Assembly: GCA_016930275.1 (NCBI GenBank)
Contig: JAFGHA010000161.1
Coordinates: 1-50,535 of the forward strand
Direction: 5' to 3'
DNA from: Chitinispirillaceae bacterium
GTDB taxonomy: Bacteria > Fibrobacterota > Chitinivibrionia > Chitinivibrionales > Chitinispirillaceae
DNA length: 50,535 nucleotides
Positions 9,101-16,758 of this stretch are shown piece by piece. A model generated the notes under the pieces. It saw only the letters and a list, made by a program, of their open reading frames with translations. It had not been told where the DNA came from and ran no database searches. A program made the position numbers and the translations under genes. Each line of letters starts with the position of its first letter. Positions within the stretch are counted from its first letter, which is position 1.

Positions 9101-10290
9101 CTGCATACCGCCTCAACCATACCGTCGCCCATGAGATTGGTGGCCCACGCATCACCGCTGTTGCGCAGCCGGATACGACTGAAACTCGCGATCGGCTTGG
9201 CAAAAAGCTGGTACACAATGAAGTCGTCGCCGTATTTGTCTTTGAGCGCTACCTGCAATGGTTTCTGAGGACTGTCGTAACTCGTGAGGCTTCCGGGACT
9301 GATTCCCGCCTGCACCGATGTCGCCGGAGTTCCATCACTCTCGAAAAACTCGAGCGATGCCGGGATTTCCTTTCCCTTAAGACTGTTTTTATAGATTCCG
9401 TACGAACTGTTCCATAAGAATGAACTGTCGGCGACAATCGATACTACCATCAGCGACCGTTTCTTCTCTCCTATGAAATACGTGTTCGTTGTGACCGGAC
9501 CGGCAAGCAGCAGAGAATCAATACAGCGCGCGCGAATAACCGAGGTAGCCTTGAGAGCTATGGGTGAGGAGTAGCGCTGCGATGCCGCGGTCGGTGCCGA
9601 ACCGTTTGTTGTATAGTACATCGGCAGGTCTGACGGATTCGAGAGTTCGATAGTCTGTTCTTCATCGTAAAAACCTCCCGCAACCGAGAAAGCGACCGAA
9701 GGGGCGTACTTGAGCGTTTTTTTCGGACGAGTGGTATTCGCTGCGCCGGGTGTCGGCTGATCGTACTGGTACCACTGCATATTGTCATCGGGATTCCTGC
9801 CCATCGAAACGTCGGATACCTGCTGTGAGAATACTACCGTATCGATCAGTACCGTACCCGCATCGGTTTTCCGCGAAAGAGCGATCATCTCGCCACCACC
9901 GGAGAGTTTGAAATTCGTATGATAATTTCTTGTGGTAAAAGAAAGGTTGTACGGGTAGTAGGGGCGTACGGTATCGGTTCCCGGGGCGACATTGTCCCCG
10001 TCGGCGAACAAAAGGAGGAATCCCTCGGCATCGATACCTGTCCCCGACGGAAACAGCCATTTCTCGGGATTGCTGAAATTATCCGAAAGATAATAATCAG
10101 AAAGATCCACCGCTTCCGACGAATCATTATACAGTTCAACCCAGTCCGGAAAATCCTCGAAATCCCAGAGATCCGGATAGATGCTGGTATTGACGGTCAT
10201 GAATTCATTGATCATCACCCGTGCATCCGCCCTGAACAGCACAAGCAGTGCCAGCAACAGTACGTACTTCGAATTCATCAAAAGCTTCAT
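6103..10290 (-). CDS. Giant secreted CotH-kinase / lamin-tail / beta-helix protein
   Basis: A 1395-residue modular secreted protein. Order: signal peptide 1-23; lamin-tail domain 25-165 (VMINEFMTVN, PDWVELYN); chitobiase-like beta module 205-262 (MYYTTNGSAPT); CotH-type protein kinase domain about 275-600; a Listeria/InlB-type repeat 666-742 (GYAFVRWDSD); right-handed parallel beta-helix about 755-1080 with many N/G turns; second lamin-tail domain about 1125-1250 (VNEIMHKD, DWIELYNPG); and a FlgD/Por-like C-terminal module (FRVFPNPLRTFATIAF). In the CotH domain the WRWLLTDFDRGF block supplies the paired aspartates (D537, D539) expected for the kinase. CotH proteins phosphorylate spore-coat or surface proteins, or tether cellulosome parts. 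Here the context of secreted hydrolases favours a cell-surface role (inference). The first gene of a two-gene unit with the EEP-fold protein. Confidence 0.85.
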   Translation of the reverse strand: MKLLMNSKYVLLLALLVLFRADARVMINEFMTVNTSIYPDLWDFEDFPDWVELYNDSSEAVDLSDYYLSDNFSNPEKWLFPSGTGIDAEGFLLLFADGDNVAPGTDTVRPYYPYNLSFTTRNYHTNFKLSGGGEMIALSRKTDAGTVLIDTVVFSQQVSDVSMGRNPDDNMQWYQYDQPTPGAANTTRPKKTLKYAPSVAFSVAGGFYDEEQTIELSNPSDLPMYYTTNGSAPTAASQRYSSPIALKATSVIRARCIDSLLLAGPVTTNTYFIGEKKRSLMVVSIVADSSFLWNSSYGIYKNSLKGKEIPASLEFFESDGTPATSVQAGISPGSLTSYDSPQKPLQVALKDKYGDDFIVYQLFAKPIASFSRIRLRNSGDAWATNLMGDGMVEAVCRGQLNNATQAYRPVIVYLNGEYWGIQDIREQFDPQFFTSNFNVDPTTLNEIGTSIIPPLPAHEGWEVNEGTWDDYQSFMSVVRNADMSDAQAFDTLDALMDINSFIDFICAEDYAVNVSWGHNIELWKVRNTKWRWLLTDFDRGFILPLVAIDLLTNGGGGISGGIMMKDTLFSTIINNKEFRNRFLQRFAAHLNSTFHPSRMGSIIDSISGILEPEMPDHIDRWKAEGGIESIDFWNGEIAMLKVFAEQRPAIVFAQLEALFSLEGTARLSVAVSTEDAGEILVNGVLMCNGSDAMTYFKGVPLRLTAVPRPGYAFVRWDSDHTRDTLSLILDGDAALTAVFEKAGVHGVPALISADTTFDKTDFAYVASGDVEVEKGATLTIGEGVSIVMPSHAGIYVRGKLLVEGTGEQPVRLGPDTANGATDWGAICFDDAEDTSVIEYAVITGTTLGRNALNHKAGINGNNSRLVMDHITMSNIIYPMYFEGGSMVLRNSSITVDHICNGGIHIGRGGAVVEDNLWVSTGKTINTDAVDLKGVEDGIVRGNRIFNFNGFNSDGIDLGEAAKNILVEGNYIYGNRDKGISVGGRSTCTVRNNIVVGCDLGIGVKDSGSYAELDHNTFVRNNTGIAVYEKVFPCGGGKVVARNTIISASRVASVSADAASSLEVSYSLSDMDIIPGVGNLVGNPKFIDPIGNNFQVDEESMSLEAGAPEGSGGVRADIGAEYEYDSEDFPLSITGKFTPPALVVNEIMHKDRTNDSLLDWIELYNPGPVPVSADGWTLSDGNPERIFIFPAGTVVDTGEYLVVCRSAAAFSRLYPGVKTVTGDMPFGLGNTETIVFADSSGSAITSIRYSIQIPWPTGANGDGSTLECIDPYNVNCLTYNWAVSEKTGGTPGARNSVFSARVEHAPRMVHNTVEQFRVFPNPLRTFATIAFSVPEKDLVAVSIFSVDGRKVATLLNEELQQGNHYIRWQANGRAPGMYLCTIKTRRFTQVRKLYVQ

Positions 10291-11247
10291 GCCTGTAATA
10301 TATTTCAGTCTATCGTCAATGAATTACTAAATCACGAAAAGAGAACCTGAAAGTATACCCGGTTTGGCCGAAAATGTAATTACAAGTCACTGAAATTAAA
10401 TATATTACATTCTGACAGGTTATCAAACTGTTCCTCGGGGACAAAACATGCAAACTATAGTATGTACACCGTCTGATTTTTCAAATAAAGAGGGCAATTT
10501 CCTGGTCTGGATACGAAACTTTTCTATGAAGCAATATACCGACAATGTATTCAGATTTTGTTTTTTTCCCCGGTACTGCCGATTCTCACGTTCTCTATTG
10601 AGAACCGGTTCCTTATACCGATCATCGACCACGACATACCGCCGCCACAGTGGTTACAAATCCTTCGTCACCCTTACAGCATCGGTTCGATCCGGATTGA
10701 GCAGCGTGAGTTCCTCGAGTATCCTTTCCGCTTTGTCCACATTGTCCTCGGCATATCCATCGCGATACCGATAGCGGTTTGTACACCGCTTCGAAATCGG
10801 GACATACCCGGCCATACGCCGGAAGTGAATCGCTATGCAATTCCTTTCCGGGCAGCTGTAATGAATGCGAAGCCTTTATTCCCTTACAGAGAAACCGGTC
10901 GCGAGCAACGCCATACAAAGCGACGTTTCTATTGAAGGATGTATCCGCATCGTCTCCGCGTGGCAGCGCCACATTGTTCCCGGGTACAGAAGAAAAAATA
11001 TCACACGAAAATGTTGGATGGTTGATAGCGAGAGACTACGTGAGTCAATAAGTGACACAGTCTTCCGGTATTCACCGTTCCTGCTTAACCGAACCGAATA
11101 AATCGGCTTCGAAAATCATCGAAGGCCGGATTCTTCATTGTCTGCGGCAAACCACGATGATACGATGTAATGGAATTATCAGTATACACGGGTCGCATCA
11201 TTTTTCATCTACTCCGTAGCATCGGACCAATACAAGGAAACCTGTCC
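10291..11247. other. Intergenic region between divergent genes, with possible gene relics
   Basis: About 950 bases between the CotH gene (minus) and the zinc-ribbon gene (plus). The open frames on both strands are short and change frame often. The only stretch that looks like former protein is the TPR-like tail listed at 10654-10860. Promoters for both flanking genes should lie here, but I could not assign boxes. Confidence 0.4.
10654..10860 (-). pseudogene. Possible remnant of a TPR-type protein C-terminus
   Basis: On the minus strand, the frame ending at 10654 reads DKAERILEELTLLNPD and then TDAVRVTKDL before the stop, a credible TPR-helix ending. Directly upstream, but in a shifted frame, the text AYGRVCPDFEAVYK is also protein-like. 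Two coding-looking segments in different frames, with no start codon or ribosome site, suggest a decayed gene. The evidence is thin and chance remains possible. Confidence 0.25.
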
Positions 11248-11946
11248 ATGCCTCATTGTACCTCCTGCTCAGCACCCCTTCCCGCCTACAGTTCAATTTG
11301 TGAGTACTGCGGGACTAAAAACGATGTCGACCTTCAGGGAATATCCGAATTCACCGTGGCATCGGAAGCTTCCGTTCGCCGGTGTCCGCTCTGTGATCGG
11401 GCCATGGATACCATTGAATTGTCGAAAATTGAAAACTTTTCCATTGAACGGTGTCCCGACTGCAGGGGACTTTTTTTCGATCCCGACGAGCTCAATGCAC
11501 TGTTGGATAAATCCGTCGACAACGTATATGGATTTAATCTTCAGAAAATTCATTCTATGAACCAGATGGTTCCCGAATCGTCGCTACGCTCCCGTGCCTA
11601 CATCAGATGTCCTGTCTGCAGTGAGCTGATGAACCGGGTCAACTTCGGAAAAAAAAGCGGTGTGGTCATCGACCAGTGCGCCCACGGTATCTGGCTTGAC
11701 AGCGGTGAACTGAGGAAACTGCTTGAATGGCGCAAGGCCGGCGGTCAACTCTACCACGAAAAAATCATGAGCGAACGAGCCGAGCTGGAACAGAGAAAAG
11801 AAAAAAAAGAACACGAGAAATGGGCTTCGGCACAGATTCTTCTGAACACTCCACCGCGCCCGAGATCGCACTACGATGACGACGGGATCGACCTCTCCCC
11901 TCTGCTGAAATCCGCAGCCAAACTGGTATGGCGGCTCTTCATCTGA
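11248..11946 (+). CDS. Zinc-ribbon protein with tandem zf-TFIIB domains
   Basis: A 232-residue cytoplasmic protein with three zinc sites. Residues 4-21 form a CxxC...CxxC ribbon (CTSCSAPLP, CEYCGTKN). A first zf-TFIIB domain follows (CPLCDRAMD, then CPDCRGLFFDPDELNALL), then a second (CPVCSELMNR, then QCAHGIWLDSGELRKLL), in which one ligand is histidine. A charged coiled-coil-like stretch (ERAELEQRKEKKEHEK) precedes the tail. The start at 11248 is chosen because AAGGAAA lies 8 bases upstream and the ribbon begins at residue 4; the in-frame ATG at 11170 would add unconserved residues. The function of this family is not known; nucleic-acid or protein binding is likely. Confidence 0.8.
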   Translation: MPHCTSCSAPLPAYSSICEYCGTKNDVDLQGISEFTVASEASVRRCPLCDRAMDTIELSKIENFSIERCPDCRGLFFDPDELNALLDKSVDNVYGFNLQKIHSMNQMVPESSLRSRAYIRCPVCSELMNRVNFGKKSGVVIDQCAHGIWLDSGELRKLLEWRKAGGQLYHEKIMSERAELEQRKEKKEHEKWASAQILLNTPPRPRSHYDDDGIDLSPLLKSAAKLVWRLFI

Positions 11947-12118
11947 ATATTACCGGTTCCTGCATGTATCCCGCCCTCGCAATCAGCTTTTATTGACTAA
12001 CAAAAATAAACCCTTCACCGGACCGAAGTCTGGTATATATTATTCGGGCGCTCTTCCGGCTGACTGCCGGCCGACCGCCGAAACACTACTCAGGAGAATT
12101 CATCGACGGTCGTGCACT

Positions 12119-12529
12119 ATGCAAACCGGCACCCCCCTTAACACTACTATCGTCCCACGGCTCAAACCTCTGTTCAATGGTTTCCTGGTGATCATTTTCA
12201 TCGCAGGGACCGCCACCGCGATCCGGTATCTCGGAACGGTCATCCGCGACACCTCGTGGCAGGCTATCGGCAGTGCAATCAGCGCGATAACACCCCTGCG
12301 ATTTTCCGTTGCAATGCTGTATGCAGCAACAAACTATCTGGTGATCACCGGATACGATTTTTTCGGACTGCGGTTTGCCGGTTCGAAACGCTCCTGGCGT
12401 AGCATCGCGCCCATCGCATTCATGGGCGACGCGATCAATGCCAGCACCCCTTTCTCCTCCATCGTCGGGAGTGTGATCAAGCTGCGTCTGTATACGAAAA
12501 GCTTCGTACGATATAATCGTTGTCGATAA
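12119..12529 (+). pseudogene. N-terminal fragment of a YbhN/LPG-synthase-TM-type membrane protein
   Basis: The frame encodes membrane segments around FLVIIFIAGTATAIRYLG and the block AATNYLVITGYDFFGLR. It then reads AFMGDAINASTPFSSIVGSVIKLRLYT, a pattern of the UPF0104/YbhN flippase-like family, which normally has about 300 residues and 7-8 helices. The match stops after about 125 residues near 12495. From there the DNA continues as the interior of a glycosyltransferase in another frame, and the membrane-protein frame ends at 12529. A deletion joining two genes is the simplest explanation. The start at 12119 is tentative; AGGAG at 12091-12095 is too distant to be convincing. Confidence 0.7.
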
Positions 12530-13114
12530 CGGTTCCACCGATGCTACTGCAATCATAGCCGCATCGTTCGGATGTACCGTGATCCGGGAACCGGTAAAAG
12601 GGTACCATCGGGCAATCAGACGGGGATTCGAAGCCGCAGGCGGGGAAATCATCGCCAGTACCGACGCGGACACCATCGTTGGCCCGGACTGGCTTTCAGG
12701 TATCGCCGGTACGCTCGCGCCTGATGACGTTGTCGCTTGTGGCGGCGTATTCCGTTTCAACGACGGTCCGCTTCAGGTTCGCCTGCTCGGGTTTCTCGGA
12801 CGTCTCAATTATCATATCGCCGGTGCGAACATGGCGGTAAAACGTTCCGCCTATCACGCATGCGGCGGATTCTCTTCCAATGTCAATCTCGGCGCCGACG
12901 TGGAACTCGGTCAACGGCTTACAAAAACGGAAAAGTAGTTATCAATCGTTCCCTGATTGTGGCAACTTCCTCACGTCGGTTTGCCAGCGCGTTCTGGAAA
13001 ACGGTGTTCATGTACTACTTCAATGATTTTACCCTTCTGCTTTTCAGACGTCCCGTTTTTTTCTCGTTTCCCGATTTCAGGACGCTGACCCCCGGACCTG
13101 TTCACGGGAGCTGG
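12507..13114 (+). pseudogene. GT2 glycosyltransferase fragment, 5'-truncated and frameshifted
   Basis: From 12507 the text reads YDIIVVDNGSTDAT, the first metal/nucleotide-sugar motif of GT-A family 2 enzymes. It continues with ASTDADTIVGPDW (the DxD motif) and ANMAVKRSAYHACGGF. The usual first 35-40 residues are missing because the gene is fused to the YbhN fragment. The frame ends at TAG 12938 after QRLTKTEK. Adding one A to the A5 run at 12923-12927 restores QRLTKNGKVVINRS and continues cleanly into VATSSRRFASAFWKT. A membrane-associated C-terminal part follows to about 13110. The locus encodes no complete enzyme. Confidence 0.75.
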
Positions 13115-13690
13115 ATGCTGCCAACCGCAATGACCTGCTTTTTCCTTTTCCTGGCCGGGTGGTTCCTTGAGCTTCCTTTCAACAAGATGATGGGATCCGT
13201 ACTTGCACGGGGTCCAAAGGTACAGGCGGTAGCTCTCACCTTCGATGACAGTCCCGGCGAAAGCACGGCGAAAGTGCTCGATATTCTCCGGGAGCACGGT
13301 GCGAAGGCTACCTTCTTCGTTATTGGAAAAAACGCCGCGCTCCTGCAACGGATCGTCAACGAGGGCCATGAAATAGGCAACCACTCTTACCGTCACCGTA
13401 TACAGCTGGCCATTGATGCACCCCGCATTTTCAGGAAAGAGATCGACACTACTGAAGCTATCATCCGCAATGCCACGGGTTGCACTTCAACGCTCTACCG
13501 TCCGCCGCACGGATGGCGCAATCCCTGGATGCTTCGTGAGTGCCGTTTGCTCGGATTCCGGACAATACTCTGGAGTATCGATTCCCATGAGTGGAACGTT
13601 ATTCTCCTTGTTAACATGTGTATCGCATGGGATTATGACCATCAGGTTAAAAAATTTCTCCGTAATTGCAGTGACCGGGCATCTCAGTAA
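13115..13690 (+). pseudogene. Polysaccharide deacetylase (NodB-type), C-terminally truncated
   Basis: Carbohydrate esterase 4 domain preceded by one membrane helix (MTCFFLFLAGWFL). Visible motifs: ALTFDDSP (the two catalytic/metal aspartates), NHSYRH (the HxxxH metal site), RPPHGWRN and LWSIDSHEW. The family normally continues about 50 more residues to a LLHD motif. Here the sequence changes character after HEWN and stops at 13690, so the catalytic core is incomplete. The ATG at 13115 has GGGAG 5 bases upstream and could still be translated. In the assembled frame it is fused to the GT2 tail without a stop. Confidence 0.65.
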
Positions 13691-13816
13691 CTAACAGAAA
13701 ATGATTTGCAGGTACCAATCGTTTGGTACCATGAGAGCATCATTCGCCGATTGACCCTTTGACACCCTGAATTCAGAACCGTATAATATCTGAAAACAAT
13801 TTCAAAGGAACTGTTG

Positions 13817-14515
13817 ATGATCTCACCTGTTTCCAGCTCAATTATTTTCTGCTGCCTGCTGACGGTTTCCGCAGTAAGGGTTGCTTCCGAACCGGCACCG
13901 ACATCGCCTTCAGTACCGGTTCCCACGCTTGCGGTCAACAATCTGACCGGTCATGGTCTTACCGAATCGGAAGTCATGACGCTTACCGACGTTCTACGGT
14001 CGCGCCTGATGGAAACCGGAAAGTTCAAGGTTATGGAACGGGCGGAAATGGAAACCATCCTTAAAGAGCAGGCATTTCAGAACAGCGGAGCCTGTACCGA
14101 AGAAGCATGTATCGTCGAAATGGGACAACTGCTCGGAATTGAACAGATCCTCGCCGGAAGTATCGGACAGGTTGGGAAGGCATATTCAATCAATGTCCGG
14201 ATTATTTCGGTGAAAAGCGGCGAAATTCTCAAATCCGTTTCGCATAACTACACCGGTCCGGTTGAAAATCTCCTCACCTCGGAAATCAACGTGGTTGCAA
14301 AAAAAATCGCCGGTATACCACTGGCCATTCCTGCTTCGTCCACAGAGACTCCTCCTGTAAAAAAGAAAAAGAACACCCTGCGGCGGAAAGTGATTATTGG
14401 GACGCTTGCCGCAGCGGTAGTCGTGGGAGGTGGGACCGGCGCTTATCTTCTGCTGCAAAAAGATAAAAAGGATGAAACAACGACCTCGAACGTGGAGGTA
14501 CAATGGGAATTCTGA
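13817..14515 (+). CDS. CsgG-like periplasmic protein with C-terminal membrane anchor
   Basis: A 232-residue protein with a signal peptide (1-24) and a CsgG/TolB-N-like alpha/beta domain (about 35-165): LAVNNLTGHGLTE, then LRSRLMETGKFKVMERAEM, CTEEACIVEMGQLLG and ILAGSIGQVGKAY. A lysine-rich linker precedes a glycine-rich helix (KVIIGTLAAAVVVGGGTGAY), then a short charged tail. The same CTxxxC-xxxxG signature occurs in the FecR/CsgG-like/SUMF1 fusion at 34313-36106. The start at ATG 13817 has AAAGGAA 6 bases upstream. It overlaps the following lipoprotein gene by 13 bases, so the two are co-translated and probably work together at the envelope. Unlike curli CsgG it shows no lipobox. Confidence 0.75.
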   Translation: MISPVSSSIIFCCLLTVSAVRVASEPAPTSPSVPVPTLAVNNLTGHGLTESEVMTLTDVLRSRLMETGKFKVMERAEMETILKEQAFQNSGACTEEACIVEMGQLLGIEQILAGSIGQVGKAYSINVRIISVKSGEILKSVSHNYTGPVENLLTSEINVVAKKIAGIPLAIPASSTETPPVKKKKNTLRRKVIIGTLAAAVVVGGGTGAYLLLQKDKKDETTTSNVEVQWEF

Positions 14516-15567
14516 TCCGGAAACCACTCCTGCCGATGGTACTTTCCACCATTGCCGGATTAACAGGCTGCAACATGAATACCAGCCCCGTTACTACCAA
14601 TGGAAGTACCCTCTCCTTTGCGGTGACGGCGGCGGTAAGTGCGATCAACCCTCCCCAGGAGCTGCAGATAACCATCGCGAACGAATTTGGTTTTTTCCGG
14701 GAACGCAATGTTCCCAACCCCGGAAACAACGGATCGATACAGTTTCCTGATGTCCCCTTCAGCCATCTGTTCGTTGACATCCAGGGTTTCAACAACGGTA
14801 TCAAAACCCTTTTCGGCCACTCCGAAGCCGAAATCGCGGGGCCGAATGCCAACGTTAATGTCGTGCTCAGAAACGCACTTACAACAAAAACTCTCACCAA
14901 TACGCAGGAACTGCTTTTCCGTCAGATTGCCACCCAGCGATCGGTGTTCTGGGATAACGCTCCGGCCAGTGCAACAGCACTCTGCAGTACGGCATCCGGC
15001 AACGCCACCCTGCGAACCACACTTCTTTCGTCCCGTCAGTATCTCTATTTTCTTTTTGAAATCACCGACAACTTTTTCTTCACTGAAGACCGGGCAGATA
15101 ACCAGATAGGTGAAATGACCGCCGATGCAGTGATCGTCTATCTATGTAAATCCCCACCGCACAATCTCAATCCCGGTACCGGAGTCTTTCCGGCGGTCCG
15201 ACTGCAATGTGAAGTCGGTAAAAGTCTGGATGAAATCTGCAGATTCAACTTCATCAATTTTTCAAACGATCAAACACGGAATTTCACCATTTCGGCACTG
15301 GACAACGATGAAGTCAACGGACGGATGTTACGAAGGATCGCGGATGACCCCGCCAGGCGCATACTCGAACTCCGTATCAACAAGGAATTGCTCGGGTTGC
15401 CGGTTATCGCCATCGACACTGACCAGCTTTTCGGAACAGTCATACGTTACCGCAACAGCTACGATGCGGCACAACCCAGTGAACTTTCCGACTGGCAGAG
15501 CGGCCAGGCGGAGACTGATCCGAAAACAAAACTCGCCTCATGGGGGTACCTGGATATTACACCCTGA
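14503..15567 (+). CDS. Lipoprotein with carbohydrate-binding-like beta-sandwich
   Basis: A 354-residue protein whose first 23 residues end in the lipobox LTGC, so it should be lipidated at C23. Residues 35-125 form a beta-rich domain (SFAVTAAVSAINPPQELQI, then FVDIQGFNNG). Residues 145-350 resemble the CBM9-like fold used in sugar-binding domains: VFWDNAP, a YLYFLFEITDNFFF strand pair, then MTADAVIVYL. CBM9 membership is inferred from this strand pattern, not from a unique motif. The gene starts inside the end of the CsgG-like gene (ATG in GAGGTACAATGG), which implies an operon and probably a shared outer-membrane location. Confidence 0.65.
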   Translation: MGILIRKPLLPMVLSTIAGLTGCNMNTSPVTTNGSTLSFAVTAAVSAINPPQELQITIANEFGFFRERNVPNPGNNGSIQFPDVPFSHLFVDIQGFNNGIKTLFGHSEAEIAGPNANVNVVLRNALTTKTLTNTQELLFRQIATQRSVFWDNAPASATALCSTASGNATLRTTLLSSRQYLYFLFEITDNFFFTEDRADNQIGEMTADAVIVYLCKSPPHNLNPGTGVFPAVRLQCEVGKSLDEICRFNFINFSNDQTRNFTISALDNDEVNGRMLRRIADDPARRILELRINKELLGLPVIAIDTDQLFGTVIRYRNSYDAAQPSELSDWQSGQAETDPKTKLASWGYLDITP

Positions 15568-15670
15568 GAGGATCTCGGGGAAAAGAGGTGCATGGCGGGC
15601 AGCTGACATATTCACATGCCCCGGGAGATATATTTTCTACGTATAGTTGAATCCCATACCCGGATATCCT

Positions 15671-16186
15671 ATGGCCGGATCGCAAGAGTATCTTATTGAT
15701 CTCCTGAATAAACTCGTAGAGCACAATGTCCACTTCATCGTTTGCTGAGATGTCGCCGCAGTGTTGCATGGTGTGGAACGTCTTACCGTCCATCTCGATA
15801 TTGCGCTTGATATGATGAAAGATAATCTTCATAATTTCCTTGCGGTAATGAAAAAGGAACAGATGCAACCGCGAGCCCCCGTTCCCGCGGAATCCATACT
15901 CGATCAGGAACTGCTCCAGCAGTTTGTTCAGAAAAAAGGAGCCCTCTTTTTCACCTTTCACGATCCGCACCGTCCGTATCGACAGATCGACCTTTTATTA
16001 ACACAGGAAACATCATACGAGCAGCTGATCAATTCATCCGATGAAATCCGTATCGATACCGATACTACCCTCAACGTCCTTTCAGTTTAGACCCTTCTTG
16101 CAATGAAAGAAGCGGTCAATCCGAAACGAGAAAAGGATCGTCTCGACATCATTATGCTGAAAAAACTTTTGGCGTCTCAACAATGA
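15671..16186 (+). pseudogene. Nucleotidyltransferase with two in-frame stop codons
   Basis: One continuous frame encodes a 171-codon MNT/AbiEii-like nucleotidyltransferase interrupted twice. Codon 26 is TGA (15746-15748) where a glycine codon GGA would give HFIVCGDVAAVLHG; codon 140 is TAG (16088-16090), followed by TLLAMKEAVNPKREKDR. The metal motif TxDxD reads TVHLDIA, so the first aspartate is also lost. Text on both sides of each stop keeps normal family character, so these are point mutations, not frameshifts. The ATGA overlap with the next gene is preserved, showing the original two-gene operon. The frame also contains an ATG at 15761 that could yield a truncated product. Confidence 0.8.
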
Positions 16187-16398
16187 CAGTACCCCCCGAT
16201 CAACAGAAGCGCCGGGAACTCCTTGACCGGTGCCGCCCTGAAGACTTCGATGGTCATACCGAATTCTTCAGACTCTCACCTCTTGAAAGACTTCGCTGGC
16301 TTTCAAGCACTACCTATTTCCTCTATAAAGCAGCACAAAATAACCCGGATCTTGAGTGCAATACCTTCTTTCATTCCGAACCTGATTCAAAAGTGTAA
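16183..16398 (+). CDS. Small hypothetical protein, partner of the nucleotidyltransferase
   Basis: A 71-residue soluble protein (FDGHTEFFRLSPLERLRWLS, then YFLYKA) whose ATG overlaps the TGA of the nucleotidyltransferase gene. I recognise the pattern as a short helical protein that commonly follows such nucleotidyltransferases, but not as a named family. The arrangement resembles a toxin-antitoxin or paired enzyme/accessory unit; with the enzyme gene broken, its present function is uncertain. It has no ribosome site of its own. Confidence 0.6.
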   Translation: MTVPPDQQKRRELLDRCRPEDFDGHTEFFRLSPLERLRWLSSTTYFLYKAAQNNPDLECNTFFHSEPDSKV

Positions 16399-16758
16399 GG
16401 TGTTGCTCTTCAGAACAGACCGATTTCCTGGTACATTCTATTCGCACCCCTGAAAACGGCATAAAAGGAAAAATGCAACGCACCGATTATACTACGCTAA
16501 AAAAACGGAAGTGAACCTCCCCTGCAAGAGGACTTGTACGGTAATGATTTCAGTAAAGCGATATTTCACAGGAGTCCCGCTTCGGGGGATTTTCGGGGTG
16601 TCCTGATCGAAGTTCTGATAGTTGTTTTATTTTGAACAGATATAAACTCCACCCCGAGCATACCATCTGCTCATTTTCCCCTGAATTCACGCGGATCTAC
16701 CAGGCAGCAATCTGACCATGAGTTATTTTTAACGCGCACCACAAGAAGAAAGGTTTTC
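16399..16758. other. Intergenic region upstream of argC
   Basis: No complete gene. One 40-codon open stretch (about 16510-16635) reads LYGNDFSKAIFHRSPASGDF and looks coding, but it has no start signal or recognisable family and may be a gene relic or chance. The argC promoter must lie here; no boxes are assigned with confidence. Confidence 0.35.

Noticed and set aside
10448..10935. Plus-strand frames of 108 and 125 codons upstream of the zinc-ribbon gene
   Set aside because: They overlap each other, contain no family motif, and lie opposite the possible TPR remnant. The amino-acid composition looks like shadow coding.
15746..15748. In-frame TGA in the nucleotidyltransferase as a selenocysteine codon
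   Set aside because: The position is a glycine in the family (TGA differs from GGA by one base), a second stop TAG follows later, and no selenocysteine insertion hairpin is evident downstream. Nonsense mutation is simpler.
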